The position numbers were made by a program, and so were the translations under genes. Of a stretch of DNA of 64,000 nt, positions 8,821 through 18,012 are shown one piece after another. The notes under the pieces are model-generated. The model saw nothing but the letters and a program-made list of their open reading frames with translations, ran no database searches and was not told the DNA's origin. Position 1 is the stretch's first letter, and the number at the start of each line of letters is the position of its first letter. Origin of the DNA: an uncultured Opitutia bacterium (GTDB lineage: Bacteria; Verrucomicrobiota; Verrucomicrobiia; Opitutales; Opitutaceae); the NCBI GenBank assembly GCA_903827245.1, contig CAIKHO010000022.1:1-64000 (forward strand), given 5' to 3'.

Positions 8821-9828
8821 GTGCGAAAGCTCCTCCTTGCCCTCCTCCTCTTCGCGCCGGTGCTGGCCCCGGGCCAGACGGCGGACTCCTCTCTCAAGCC
8901 CGCGGCGACACAGCCCGCCGTCGGACTGAGTGCGCGCGATGCGATCATTCTCGGGCTGGTCGAGGGTGTGACGGAATTCCTGCCGGTTTCATCGACCGGC
9001 CACCTCATCGTTGCCACCTACGCGCTCGGGCTGCAATCCGAGTCGCCGCTCGCCAGCCCGGATGGAAAGCCCCTTTGGTACAAGCCGCCTTCGACCAAAC
9101 ATCCGCAAGGCGTGCCGCTCACCATGAAGCTCGCGGCCGATGCCTACACGGTCGTGATCCAGTTCGGCGCCATCGCCGCCGTCGTGCTGTTGTACTGGCG
9201 GCCCATCGCCTCCATGGCTCGCGGCGTGATGGGGCGCGACATCGCCGGACTCCGCCTGGCGATCAACATCATTGTCGCCTTCCTGCCTGCCGCCGTGATC
9301 GGCCTCCTCATCGCCGGTTGGATCGATACCCATCTGTTTACCATCTGGGCGGTGCTGACCGCGCAGGTCGCGGGCGCCTTCCTGATGCTCTACGCCGAAA
9401 AATGGCGGCGGCGGCGCAACGCCTATGCCGTCGCCACGCGTGAACCCGCCGACCTCGGCCTGGGTTCCTCGCTCAGGATCGGCCTGCTGCAGTGCGTCGC
9501 CATGTGGCCGGGCACCAGCCGCTCCATGATGACGATCGTCGGCGGCTATTTCGCCGGGCTCGATCCCCGGCGCGCGGCGGAGTTCAGCTTTCTACTCGGC
9601 TTTGTGACGCTTTCCGCAGCCACGGTCTACAAGAGCTACCAGAGCGGCGCCGCCATGATTGCGGTTTTCGGCTGGCCCCACGTGCTGCTCGGTTGCGCCG
9701 TCGCCGCGTGCTCGGCGGCCGTGGCCGTGCGGTTCCTGGTCGGCTGGCTCACGCGGCACGGGCTCGCCGCCTTTGCGATTTATCGCCTGATCACGGCCGC
9801 GGCGGTTGCCGCGTGGCTTTTCGTCTGA
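8821..9828 (+). CDS. uppP: Undecaprenyl-diphosphatase (BacA/UppP)
   Basis: This integral membrane enzyme dephosphorylates undecaprenyl pyrophosphate to recycle the carrier lipid for cell-wall and LPS synthesis. Both family signatures are present: EGVTEFLPVSSTGHL (about residues 43-57) and PGTSRSMMTIVGG further on. The protein has 335 residues, longer than the usual 265-280. The excess is a signal-like N-terminus of about 35 residues and a hydrophilic insertion (about 68-100) after the first signature. The start is GTG at 8821. It is divergent from trpD. Confidence 0.93.
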   Translation: MRKLLLALLLFAPVLAPGQTADSSLKPAATQPAVGLSARDAIILGLVEGVTEFLPVSSTGHLIVATYALGLQSESPLASPDGKPLWYKPPSTKHPQGVPLTMKLAADAYTVVIQFGAIAAVVLLYWRPIASMARGVMGRDIAGLRLAINIIVAFLPAAVIGLLIAGWIDTHLFTIWAVLTAQVAGAFLMLYAEKWRRRRNAYAVATREPADLGLGSSLRIGLLQCVAMWPGTSRSMMTIVGGYFAGLDPRRAAEFSFLLGFVTLSAATVYKSYQSGAAMIAVFGWPHVLLGCAVAACSAAVAVRFLVGWLTRHGLAAFAIYRLITAAAVAAWLFV

Positions 9829-9890
9829 AGCGGGGCTCTTCACGACCCGACGGATGGTACTGTCCTAGTTTCACATCCAATCCCGTCTTA

Positions 9891-9955
9891 TCGTTCTCGT
9901 TATTTGTTCTCTCTCCAAACACCAATCCGAGTACGAGGAACGAGAAAGAGAACGA
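9891..9955. repeat. Pyrimidine/purine hairpin repeat, copy 1
   Basis: A pyrimidine-rich arm begins with TCGTTCTCGTTATTTGTTCT at 9891. It faces a purine-rich arm, GAGGAACGAGAAAGAGAACG, at 9935-9954. The arms pair imperfectly, with eight perfect end pairs. A longer hairpin of the same style is at 29747-29826. It sits between uppP and rpmF, and the lack of a T-run on the + strand argues against a simple terminator. Confidence 0.5.
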
Positions 9956-10000
9956 TTTTGAACTAAGCGCGGCAAAGCCACAACGGGACCCGGCGGATAT

Positions 10001-10034
10001 GGCGCTTGACCCGCCTAGACCCAGCCCTTTACTC
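10001..10034 (+). promoter_or_regulatory. Candidate sigma-70-type promoter of the rpmF operon
   Basis: TTGACC at 10006-10011 is a near-consensus -35 box. A TTTACT at 10028-10033 with 16-base spacing is a weak -10. The surrounding GGCGCTTGACCCGCC is identical at 14 of 15 positions to the sequence before the small basic protein gene at 43627-43641. It would leave a leader of about 65 bases before rpmF. Confidence 0.35.
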
Positions 10035-10103
10035 CCTCGCCTTTCGCACCGCTCACAGACGTTTTTGCAAGAACGCCACGCTGGTGCAAAACTCCCTCCT
10101 CCC

Positions 10104-10283
10104 ATGGCCAATCCGAAACGCAAGCAGTCCAAACGCCGCAGCGCCAACCGCCGCGCTGCCAACGCTTTCAAGGCGCCCGAGTTCGCCAAGGACCCCACCG
10201 ACGGCAGCGTCTTCCGCCCGCATCGCGTGAATCCGAAGAACGGCATGTACCGCGGCCGCCAGGTCCTCAACGTCGAGGTTTAA
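10104..10283 (+). CDS. rpmF: Large-subunit ribosomal protein bL32
   Basis: The 59-residue basic protein starts MANPKRKQSKRRSANRRAAN and has the expected length and N-terminus of bL32. It lacks the four zinc-binding cysteines found in some bL32 proteins, so it is the cysteine-free form. It is followed by plsX after 34 bases and then fabH, the classic rpmF-plsX-fabH order that links ribosome production with fatty-acid and phospholipid synthesis. Confidence 0.95.
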   Translation: MANPKRKQSKRRSANRRAANAFKAPEFAKDPTDGSVFRPHRVNPKNGMYRGRQVLNVEV

Positions 10284-10317
10284 ACCTCGCGTCCGGAATT
10301 TTCCCGCCATCCCCGCG

Positions 10318-11373
10318 ATGGTCAATCCCTCGGGCGCAACCGGCCGCATCGCCGTCGATGCCATGGGTGGCGACCTCGGCCCGGCCGAGGTGGTCGCAGC
10401 CGTCAAGCTCGCCTTCGACGAGTTTCCGGAGCTGAACCCCATCACGCTCGTCGGCGAGGAATCCCTGCTCAACCCGCTGGTCGCGCAGGCCGGGCTCAGC
10501 GGCCATCCCCGGCTGATGGTGTTTCACGCCCCGGATGTCATCACGATGGATGACAAGCCGCTGATGGCCCTCAAGCGGAAGAAGGATTCCTCCATGGTCC
10601 GCGCCATCGAGCTCGTGAAGTCCGGCGACGCCAGTGTCGTGGTAAGCTGCGGCAATACCGGCGCGCTCATGGCCTGCGGCACGCTCCGTTTGCGGACCAT
10701 GGAAGGCGTGGACCGTCCCGCCCTGGCCGCAGTCGTGCCGCGTGAGGGTGGTCATTTCATCCTGATCGATGCCGGCGCAAATCCCGAGGCGAAGGCCGAC
10801 CACCTCGTCCACAACGCCATCCTCGGGAGCCACTATTGCCGCGTCGTGCTCGGCGTCGCTTCCCCCCGCGTCGGCCTGATGACCATCGGCACGGAGGAGG
10901 GCAAGGGCAACAGCCTCGTGGCGGAAACCCACGAGCTGCTGAAACGCGTCGGCAGCGTGCTGAATTACACCGGGCCCGCGGAGGGGTTCCACGTGTTCGA
11001 GGACCATGTCGACGTCCTCGTCTGCGATGGTTTCGTGGGCAACGTGCTCCTGAAAAGCTGGGAATCCCTTTCGCGTTTTTTTTCCACCCTGCTGAAGGAC
11101 GAGCTGAGCACAAATCCCCTGCGCATGGCCGGCGCCCTTCTGTCCCAGGGGGCCTTTGACGCCCTCAAGCGCCGCATCAATCCGGAGCGCTACGGCGGCG
11201 CGCCGCTGCTGGGCCTGCGCGGCAACATCCTCAAGGCGCACGGCTCGAGCAACCGGCAGGCGATCAAGAGCGCGATCCGCGCCGCCAGCGAGATCATCAA
11301 GAACGACATGAACCACCGCATCGAGGCCGATGTCGCCCGCGCCAACGAACTGCTCCGCCCACCGGGGGCATGA
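10318..11373 (+). CDS. plsX: Phosphate acyltransferase PlsX
   Basis: PlsX makes acyl-phosphate from acyl-ACP for phosphatidic acid synthesis. The 351-residue protein has the family start IAVDAMGGDLGPAEVV (about residues 11-26) and GNTGALMACG near residue 113. It is a peripheral cytoplasmic enzyme. The ATG of fabH overlaps its TGA (11370-11373), so the two are probably translationally coupled, as expected in the rpmF-plsX-fabH operon. Confidence 0.95.
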   Translation: MVNPSGATGRIAVDAMGGDLGPAEVVAAVKLAFDEFPELNPITLVGEESLLNPLVAQAGLSGHPRLMVFHAPDVITMDDKPLMALKRKKDSSMVRAIELVKSGDASVVVSCGNTGALMACGTLRLRTMEGVDRPALAAVVPREGGHFILIDAGANPEAKADHLVHNAILGSHYCRVVLGVASPRVGLMTIGTEEGKGNSLVAETHELLKRVGSVLNYTGPAEGFHVFEDHVDVLVCDGFVGNVLLKSWESLSRFFSTLLKDELSTNPLRMAGALLSQGAFDALKRRINPERYGGAPLLGLRGNILKAHGSSNRQAIKSAIRAASEIIKNDMNHRIEADVARANELLRPPGA

Positions 11374-12407
11374 GCCCGCCCACGGTCGTGACCCTCTCCT
11401 CCAGCCCGGCGCCCCTGCCGCCCGTCTCCACCGTCATTCTCGGCACCGGCTCCTACGCCCCGGCCGGCCTCCTCACCAACTCCGAGCTCTCCAAGCGGGT
11501 TGATACCTCGGACGAATGGATCGTCACGCGCACCGGCATTCGGGAACGCCGCATCGCCGGGCCGGAGGAAGCGACCTCGGACATGGCCGCCAAGGCCGCG
11601 CTCGCGGCCCTGGCCGACGCAAAGCTGACGCCGGCGGACATTGACCTGCTGATCGTCGCCACGATCACGCCCGATCTCCCGATGCCCGCCACGGCCTGCA
11701 TCGTCCAGGCGAAGCTCGGGTTGCCGACGACGGCCGCGTGCTTCGACCTCAACGCCGCCTGCAGCGGTTTTATCTACGGACTCGACACCGCCAGCGCGAT
11801 GATCGCGTCGGGACGCTACCGCCATGCCCTCGTCATCGGGGCGGAAAAACTTTCCGCGATCGTCGACTGGAAGGACCGCACCACCTGCGTGCTGTTTGGC
11901 GACGGCGCCGGCGCCGTGGTGGTGGGCGGATCGTCGCGGCCCGGGCTTGGGCTCGTGGGCACGCGACTCGGCGCCATCGGTGAAAGCGTCGACCTGCTCT
12001 GCATCCCCGGCGGCGGTAGCAGCGCCCCGGCCACGCCGGCCTCGATCGCCGCCGGCGACCACACCATCAAGATGAAGGGCAAGGAAGTCTTCAAACTCGC
12101 CGTCCGCGCCATGGAGGAGGCCGCCCGGGATATTTTGGAACAACACGGCCTACACGCTGATCAGATTGCGTGCGTGATTCCCCATCAGGCCAATCTTCGC
12201 ATCATCGAGGCGATCGCCCAGTACCTCGAGCTGCCGCTGGAACGGTTCTTCATCAATGTCGACCGTTACGGCAACACCTCGGCGGCCTCGATTCCCATCG
12301 CCCTTGACGAGGCCCGCCGGGCCGGCCGCATCAAGCCCGGCGACCTGACTCTGCTCGTGGCATTTGGGGCGGGCTTGACCTACGGAAGCGCGTTGATTCG
12401 CTGGTAG
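11370..12407 (+). CDS. fabH: Beta-ketoacyl-ACP synthase III
   Basis: FabH starts fatty-acid synthesis by condensing an acyl-CoA with malonyl-ACP. The catalytic triad is visible: Cys131 in LNAACSGF, His272 in IPHQANLR and Asn302 in YGNTSAAS. At 345 residues it is about 25 longer than usual, owing to a Pro/Ser-rich N-terminal extension before STVILGTGSYAP. The ATGA overlap with plsX supports the start used. It is followed after 12 bases by the bamD-like gene. Confidence 0.95.
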   Translation: MSPPTVVTLSSSPAPLPPVSTVILGTGSYAPAGLLTNSELSKRVDTSDEWIVTRTGIRERRIAGPEEATSDMAAKAALAALADAKLTPADIDLLIVATITPDLPMPATACIVQAKLGLPTTAACFDLNAACSGFIYGLDTASAMIASGRYRHALVIGAEKLSAIVDWKDRTTCVLFGDGAGAVVVGGSSRPGLGLVGTRLGAIGESVDLLCIPGGGSSAPATPASIAAGDHTIKMKGKEVFKLAVRAMEEAARDILEQHGLHADQIACVIPHQANLRIIEAIAQYLELPLERFFINVDRYGNTSAASIPIALDEARRAGRIKPGDLTLLVAFGAGLTYGSALIRW

Positions 12408-12419
12408 GACTTTTTACCG

Positions 12420-13484
12420 ATGCGTTTTCCCTTTGTCCGTCCCCCGGCAGTGCTCGTTTTCGCGGCCGCCGGCCTTTTTCTTCTACTGAGCGCTCCCGTC
12501 CGGGCGGACCTGGTCTGGAACCCCAAGACCGGCTGGAACATCGAGGGCGGCGCGCTCTCCGGCCTGACCGGCGACGAGGGCCGCAACGCGTTGGACCTGA
12601 TGAACAAGGCGCGCGCCGCCGAGGAGGCCGGCAGCCTGCGCCACGCGGCGAAAACCTACGAGAAGGTGGCCAGCAAATACCCCAATTCCATCTACTCGCC
12701 CGAGGCCCTTTATCGCGCGGCTCGCGCCTTTCTGGCGCGCAAGGAATACTTCCACGCCTTCGATGACTTTCAGGGCGTGCTCTCCCGCTACCCCAATACC
12801 AAGCGCTTCAACGAGATCATCGGCGAGCAATACCGCATTGCCAGCGCCCTCCTCGACGGCGCCCGCAATCGCATCCTGTGGGGCACGATCCCGGGCTTCG
12901 TCAACCGGGAGCGCGCCCTCGGCTATTTCGAGATCATCATCCAGGACGCCCCCTACAGCGATTACGCGCCCCTCGCGCTGATGAATATCGCCAGCGGCCA
13001 CCAGAAATTCTCCAACGACGAGGACGCGATCGATGCCCTTGACCGGATGATCAACAATTATCCGCAGAGCCTGCTCACCCCCGACGCCTACCTCAGGCTC
13101 GGCCAAGCCCACGCCGCCTTGGTCGACGGGCCCTACTACGACCAGTCTTCGACCCGCGATGCCATCACCTATTTCGAGGATTTCATGATCCTTTATCCCG
13201 GTGACCCCAACGTCACGATCGCGGAAAAGGGCCTCGGTGACATGAAGACCGTCCTCGCCCAGAGCAAAATGAAGATGGCCGACTTCTATTTCTACAAGCG
13301 CTCGAATTTCACCGCGGCCCGGGTCTTCTACAACGAGGCCATCACCGCCTATCCCGATTCCGCCGTCGCCAACCAGGCCAAGCAACGGCTGGTCGAGGTC
13401 GAGGCCAAGGCCGCGGGCAAGCCCGTGCCGGCGGCGCCCACACCCGACGGGGAGAAGAAGAAAAAGCGTTTCTGGCTTTTCTAG
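12420..13484 (+). CDS. bamD: Outer-membrane assembly factor BamD-like TPR protein
   Basis: The 354-residue protein has a cleavable signal sequence (about 1-29) and then TPR-like repeats of the BamD/YfiO type (for example AKTYEKVASKYPNSIYSPEA and AFDDFQGVLSRYPNTKRFNE). BamD helps insert beta-barrel proteins in the outer membrane. Typical BamD is a lipoprotein of about 245 residues. Here there is no lipobox cysteine and the protein is about 100 residues longer, so anchoring may differ. It may be co-transcribed with fabH upstream; the lptE-like gene follows after 100 bases. Confidence 0.8.
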   Translation: MRFPFVRPPAVLVFAAAGLFLLLSAPVRADLVWNPKTGWNIEGGALSGLTGDEGRNALDLMNKARAAEEAGSLRHAAKTYEKVASKYPNSIYSPEALYRAARAFLARKEYFHAFDDFQGVLSRYPNTKRFNEIIGEQYRIASALLDGARNRILWGTIPGFVNRERALGYFEIIIQDAPYSDYAPLALMNIASGHQKFSNDEDAIDALDRMINNYPQSLLTPDAYLRLGQAHAALVDGPYYDQSSTRDAITYFEDFMILYPGDPNVTIAEKGLGDMKTVLAQSKMKMADFYFYKRSNFTAARVFYNEAITAYPDSAVANQAKQRLVEVEAKAAGKPVPAAPTPDGEKKKKRFWLF

Positions 13485-13584
13485 GTCGCGGGAGCCCTTC
13501 CGCCCGACCCTGTCGCAACGCCGAACGCCGCGATACCCCCACGCGCCTTCCGCGGACCGAACCTTCCCGCATCGCCTGCCCAGC

Positions 13585-14118
13585 ATGACCCACCGGCTCT
13601 CCGCCTTCCGCCTGTTCCTCCACGGACTCGGGCTTTGCGTCGCGATCGCCGGCCTGGCCGGCTGCTCCCATTACCAGCTGGGCACGGGTGGCGCGCTGGC
13701 CTTCCACACGATCTACGTGGCCCCCATCGAGAACAAGACCCTCCTGCCCCAGGCCCATGCCCTGCTCAGTACCGTCTTGCGCGAGGAATTGCTGCGCGAT
13801 GGGCGCGTCACCCTCGTCAATGCCCCGGAGCAGGCCGATGCCACCCTCAGCCTGGTCCTCTCCGACTATCATCGCGATGTCGCCACCGTCCGCCCGGGCG
13901 ACACCGGGCTCGCCCGCAAATTCGCACTGACACTCGCCGCGACCATCACGCTTCGCGACAATCGCACAGGGAAAAACCTGTTCGACCAGCGCCCGGTGAA
14001 CGCCGTGCAAGACGCCTACACCGACAGCGGCCAGCTTCAATCCGAGTACCAGGCCCTGCCCCTGCTCGCAGGTGCACTCGCGAAAAAGGTTGCCCACGCC
14101 GCACTGGATGTGTGGTAA
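13585..14118 (+). CDS. lptE: LPS-assembly lipoprotein LptE-like
   Basis: The 177-residue protein has a signal peptide with the lipobox LAGC (Cys27), so it should be lipidated and sent to the outer membrane. The following segment (YQLGTGGALAFHTIYVAPIE, then a VNALPxA-like adhesive fold) fits the LptE family, the plug of the LptD LPS translocon. The family is weakly conserved and the symbol rests on length, lipobox and the outer-membrane context of the upstream bamD-like gene. Confidence 0.7.
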   Translation: MTHRLSAFRLFLHGLGLCVAIAGLAGCSHYQLGTGGALAFHTIYVAPIENKTLLPQAHALLSTVLREELLRDGRVTLVNAPEQADATLSLVLSDYHRDVATVRPGDTGLARKFALTLAATITLRDNRTGKNLFDQRPVNAVQDAYTDSGQLQSEYQALPLLAGALAKKVAHAALDVW

Positions 14119-14128
14119 AGCACCTGCT

Positions 14129-14785
14129 GTGCATCCGCCCATCCTCGTTCCCTCCCTTCTGGCCGGTGACCACGCCCATCTGGCTGACAGCGCCGGCTGG
14201 GGCGAAAAACTGGGCCTGCCCTGGCTGCACCTGGACATCATGGACGGGCATTTCGTCCCGAATTTCACCTTCGGGCCGGAACTGCTGGCCGCACTGCGGC
14301 GAAACGGGTCAAAGCTCTACTTCGACACGCACCTCATGCTCAATGAGCCGGATCGCTACGTGGAGGCCTTTGCCAAGGCCGGGGCGAGCAACATCAGCAT
14401 CCACGTCGAGCCGGATTACGACCATGCCGCCACCCTCGCCCGCATCCGGGCCCTGAATTGCCAGTGCGGCATCGTGCTAAACCCGGGCACCCCGGCGCGC
14501 ACGATCGAGCCCCTGCTTCCGCTGGTCGACCTCGTGCTGGTGATGACCGTGCAGCCCGGGTTTGGCGGCCAGAGTTTCCGTCGCGACATGCTGCCCAAGC
14601 TGACCCAGCTCGCCACCTGGCGGAAGGTGAAGGGCCTGAACTTCCGCCTCGAAGTGGATGGCGGCATCGATCCGCTCACCGCGGCCGAGTGCCGCTCCGC
14701 CGGCGCCGACACCTTCGTGGCCGGCACTTCGTTCTTCAAGGCTGCCGACCGCGCGGCGTTCGCGGCCGCATTTGCCAAGCTGTAG
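14129..14785 (+). CDS. rpe: Ribulose-phosphate 3-epimerase
   Basis: Rpe interconverts ribulose-5-phosphate and xylulose-5-phosphate in the pentose phosphate pathway. The TIM-barrel motifs are clear: LHLDIMDGHFVPNFTFGP (about 29-46), HLML, MTVQPGFGGQSF and EVDGGI. The GTG start at 14129 gives the family-typical beginning (V)HPPILVPSLLAGDHA and 218 residues. An ATG at 14108 would overlap lptE by 11 bases. The gene follows lptE after only 10 bases and is probably co-transcribed. Confidence 0.94.
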   Translation: MHPPILVPSLLAGDHAHLADSAGWGEKLGLPWLHLDIMDGHFVPNFTFGPELLAALRRNGSKLYFDTHLMLNEPDRYVEAFAKAGASNISIHVEPDYDHAATLARIRALNCQCGIVLNPGTPARTIEPLLPLVDLVLVMTVQPGFGGQSFRRDMLPKLTQLATWRKVKGLNFRLEVDGGIDPLTAAECRSAGADTFVAGTSFFKAADRAAFAAAFAKL

Positions 14786-14804
14786 CGCCGGTCCGCGACC
14801 GGCG
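14786..14804. repeat. Short perfect hairpin between rpe and the acetyltransferase gene
   Basis: CGCCGGTC, a CGC loop, and GACCGGCG form a perfect 8-pair stem that starts directly after the rpe stop codon. It has no T-run, so it is more likely an RNA-stabilising hairpin or REP-like element than a terminator. The next start codon is 6 bases past it. Confidence 0.45.
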
Positions 14805-14810
14805 GCCGCC

Positions 14811-15266
14811 ATGCCGCACGAATCACGTCACGAGGACTACCTGATCTCCGACGAGCGCTCGAAGCTCGATGTGGACGCCATCCACGCCTTCCTCAGCCGC
14901 AGCTACTGGGCCGGCGGCATTCCCCACGGACTGGTGGCGCGTGCGGTGGAGAATTCGCTTTGCCTCGGAGTCTATGACGCGCAGGACCGGCAGGTCGGCC
15001 TGGCCAGGGTTATTTCCGACTACGCCACCTTCGCCTATCTGTGCGACGTCTACATCCTCGAGCCGCATCGCGGCCTGGGCCTGGGCAAGGCCGTGATGCG
15101 GGCGGTGGTGTCGCATCCGCGCCTGCAGGGACTGCGGCGATTCACCCTCGGCACGCGCGACGCCCACGGGCTCTACGCACAATTCGGCTTCGGTCCGCCC
15201 AGCGCGCCGCAGAACCGCTTGGAGAAGAACACGCCGAACCCGTACGGGGCGGACGGCGGATGCTGA
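14811..15266 (+). CDS. GNAT-family N-acetyltransferase
   Basis: The 151-residue protein carries the GNAT acetyl-CoA-binding core, with CDVYILEPHRGLGLGKAVMR (about 73-92) holding the R/Q-x-x-G-x-G/A loop and a later GLYAQFGF strand-helix. Its substrate is unknown; close relatives are small single-domain acetyltransferases. It starts 25 bases after rpe and may be transcribed with it. Its TGA at 15264-15266 abuts the stop codon of the oppositely oriented ABC substrate-binding protein with no gap. Confidence 0.88.
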   Translation: MPHESRHEDYLISDERSKLDVDAIHAFLSRSYWAGGIPHGLVARAVENSLCLGVYDAQDRQVGLARVISDYATFAYLCDVYILEPHRGLGLGKAVMRAVVSHPRLQGLRRFTLGTRDAHGLYAQFGFGPPSAPQNRLEKNTPNPYGADGGC

Positions 15267-16889
15267 TCAATCCCCGCCGCGGGCAATTACCTCGGCCCGG
15301 GCATAGTTGCGGCGAAAGGCCGCGCCCAGCTCGTTCGCGATCTTGATCTCGTCGACCTTGTTCTTCGAGGTGCGTGCCTGGTGGATCTCGCGACCGATGC
15401 GGTCGTAGTCGACCACCGATAGGTCTTGCAGCGCCTCCAGCGCCCGTGCCTTCGCGGGCTCGGGCGCGGCAATGATGGCCCGCCAGGCCTGGACCAACTC
15501 GGGATGGGTGTCCTGGCACATCACGCGGATGACAAATGCCATGTCGCTGAAAATCCGGCCGGTCCACGCCCCGTGATAGATCAGCTGTTCCTTCTCGGTG
15601 TACGGCGCGACATCCGGATCGCTGCGCAGCCCGCGCCATTCGTCATGATCATAAAAGTCCCGGCGCACGGGCAGCCGGCGGAGCGCGAACCGCACCGGTC
15701 CGCCGGAAGTGCCGGGTTTGAAGTTCCACAGCTTTTGCCCCTCGGGTGAGAGCACGTATTCCATGAACGCCACAGCCGCTTCGCGGTGCGGCGCACCGCG
15801 CAGGAGCGCGATGGGGTCGACCGAGTAAGCCGTGCCGCCAGGCGGCGCGGCAAAGCCCACCCGCTCCGAGCTGTCGCGGCGCTGCACCGCCTCGGCCTGC
15901 TGCCGCCCGTAGAAGTCGATGCACATGCCCGCCGCGCAATTTCCGGCCGCCACGTCGATCGGCGGCTTTTGCGAGGTATCGGTGAAGTAGCGCGCGTTGG
16001 CCCCGATGAGCTGGATCAGGCGGAGCCCGCGGGTCCATCCCTCCCGCACCGCCTGGGCTTCGACGGCTGCGGCCTCACCGCCAGGTTTCCCGGCGCGCAG
16101 TTCCTGCCAGCGGATCTGCATCTGCTGCTGGATGACGTTCTCGAACGCACTGGCGATCGATCCGCTTTTGGTGGGATCGCACAGCGCCACCTCGCCCAGC
16201 AGGCGGGGGTTGGTGAGATCCGACCATTGCATGGGCTCCTGGGCAAAGCCCAACCGCCGGAGCGAGTCCCGGTTGTAGATGATTCCGTAAGAGCTCAGCA
16301 CACAGCCGAACCAGCGGCCTTCCCGGTCCCAATATTCCTCGCCGGTGTGGTTTTGCGGGATCACCGCCTCGCTGAACCAATCCGGATGGCGCTGCAGCAG
16401 GCCGCTGTCGACCAGCCGGCCCGCCTGGGCCTGGCCCACGAAGTCGAACGCGCCGCCGCCATAAAAAAGATCGATGCCCGAGCTGACCTCCGACGCGAGG
16501 AACGCCGCGCGGGCCTGCTTCACCAATTCCGGCGAACCGGTCGGAAGCGCGCCGTTCTGGAAGCCCGCCTGCACCTCCGTGCCCCACGGCTGGTGCAGAT
16601 GCCCGGTCCAGTAGTTTTCGAATGACGAAACGTACTCACCTTCCAGGAACCGTGCGATCTCGCTCGTGCCGCCGATCACCCGCCAGTCGATCGTCACGGT
16701 CCTCCCGGTGCGGGCCTGGTACCACGCCTTGAATCCGGTGGTGTACTCCTGGCGGATCGCTTCGTTGTGCGGCGTGATGATCACCACCGTGTCGTCCGCC
16801 TTTTCCGGCGTGGCCTGGCGGGGCCGCATCACGAACGGCAGTGCGATCGTGGCAGCGAGGGCCAGGAGGAGAAGAACGCGTTTGATCAT
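15267..16889 (-). CDS. ABC transporter substrate-binding protein, iron/polyamine type
   Basis: The 540-residue protein begins with a hydrophobic segment (about 4-20) that is a signal peptide or anchor. It then has the periplasmic-binding fold of extracellular solute-binding family 1 (VVIITPHNEAIRQEYTTGF near residue 35, then FENYWTGH and FYGGGAFDFV). It is longer than the usual 330-360 residues. Its likely partner is the ATPase gene 52 bases upstream on the same strand, whose class serves Fe(III), spermidine/putrescine or similar substrates. No permease gene is present in this cluster. Confidence 0.85.
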   Translation of the reverse strand: MIKRVLLLLALAATIALPFVMRPRQATPEKADDTVVIITPHNEAIRQEYTTGFKAWYQARTGRTVTIDWRVIGGTSEIARFLEGEYVSSFENYWTGHLHQPWGTEVQAGFQNGALPTGSPELVKQARAAFLASEVSSGIDLFYGGGAFDFVGQAQAGRLVDSGLLQRHPDWFSEAVIPQNHTGEEYWDREGRWFGCVLSSYGIIYNRDSLRRLGFAQEPMQWSDLTNPRLLGEVALCDPTKSGSIASAFENVIQQQMQIRWQELRAGKPGGEAAAVEAQAVREGWTRGLRLIQLIGANARYFTDTSQKPPIDVAAGNCAAGMCIDFYGRQQAEAVQRRDSSERVGFAAPPGGTAYSVDPIALLRGAPHREAAVAFMEYVLSPEGQKLWNFKPGTSGGPVRFALRRLPVRRDFYDHDEWRGLRSDPDVAPYTEKEQLIYHGAWTGRIFSDMAFVIRVMCQDTHPELVQAWRAIIAAPEPAKARALEALQDLSVVDYDRIGREIHQARTSKNKVDEIKIANELGAAFRRNYARAEVIARGGD

Positions 16890-16941
16890 CGGGGGAGCCG
16901 GCGGTTCAGGATTTCACATCAGGGCCCCGGCGCCGGCCCCA

Positions 16942-18012
16942 TCAGGCGGTGAGCACCACGACATCCTCCGGATCCACGCTCGCAAACAATTCGCCGCGCG
17001 CGGCGTGGCCCACAAACCGCGGGTTCAGCTCGAAGATCTTCAACGTCGTCTCCCCGCTCACGAAGGCGTATTGCGCCACCTCGCCGAGGTAGACCGACTC
17101 GCCGATGCGGCCCGGGACGGAATTCTGGCCGCGTGCCTCATGCCCGATCACCCAGGATTCCGGGCGGATCGAAACCGTCACATCGGCCCCGGCCGCGGGC
17201 TTCAAGTCCGGATCGCCCAAGACGCCCTCGAACTTGCCGATGACCGTTTGCACCACCACGCGGTCGCCCTGGAGTCCGAGCACCCGGCCCGGAATGAAAT
17301 CCGTCTCGCCGATGAAATGCGCAACCGTCTTCCGCTTGGGCCGCCCGTAAACCTCGCGCGGGGTGCCGACCTGCAGGATGTGTCCCCCCTCCAGGATCGC
17401 CATCCGGTCGGAGATCGAGAGCGCCTCCTTCTGGTCATGCGTGACGTAAACCGTCGTGAGCTTGAATTCCTTGCAGACCCGGCGGATTTCCGTGCGCATC
17501 TCCAGCCGGAGCTTGGCGTCGAGGTTGGACAAGGGCTCGTCGAGCAGCAGGCATTGCGGCCGAATGACCAGCGCGCGCGCCAGCGCCACACGCTGCTGCT
17601 GCCCGCCGGAAAGCTGGTTGGGCCGGCGGTCGGCGTACTGGCCCATGCGCACCGACTCGAGCGCCTCGCCCACCCGACGCGTGATCTCGGGCCTCGCGAC
17701 CTTTCGCTCCTCCAACCCGAAGGCGACGTTCTCCGCCACCGTCATGTGCGGCCAGAGCGCATAGCTCTGGAACATCATGCCGGTATTGCGCTTGTGCGGC
17801 GCAAGCCGGGTCACATCCTGGTCGCCGAAAAAGATTTTGCCCTCCTCCGGGATGTAGAACCCCGCCATGCTGCGCAAAAGCGTGGTCTTGCCGCACCCGC
17901 TCGGGCCAAGCAGGAAAAAAAGTTCGCCGGGTTCGATCGTGAGGTCGAGGTGATGCAGCGCCGTGACCGTCCCGAAACGCTTGGTCAATTTTTGAATCCG
18001 AATGGAAATCAT
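16942..18012 (-). CDS. ABC importer ATPase, FbpC/PotA type
   Basis: The 356-residue protein has Walker A GPSGCGKTTLLRS (about 36-48), signature LSGGQQQRVALARAL, Walker B CLLLDEPLSNLD and a C-terminal TOBE-like regulatory domain (about 240-356). This arrangement is typical of ATPases of iron, spermidine or thiamine importers. The ATG at 18012 (MISIRIQKLTKRFG) was chosen over one 24 bases upstream. It precedes the substrate-binding protein on the same strand but has no permease partner here. Confidence 0.92.
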   Translation of the reverse strand: MISIRIQKLTKRFGTVTALHHLDLTIEPGELFFLLGPSGCGKTTLLRSMAGFYIPEEGKIFFGDQDVTRLAPHKRNTGMMFQSYALWPHMTVAENVAFGLEERKVARPEITRRVGEALESVRMGQYADRRPNQLSGGQQQRVALARALVIRPQCLLLDEPLSNLDAKLRLEMRTEIRRVCKEFKLTTVYVTHDQKEALSISDRMAILEGGHILQVGTPREVYGRPKRKTVAHFIGETDFIPGRVLGLQGDRVVVQTVIGKFEGVLGDPDLKPAAGADVTVSIRPESWVIGHEARGQNSVPGRIGESVYLGEVAQYAFVSGETTLKIFELNPRFVGHAARGELFASVDPEDVVVLTA

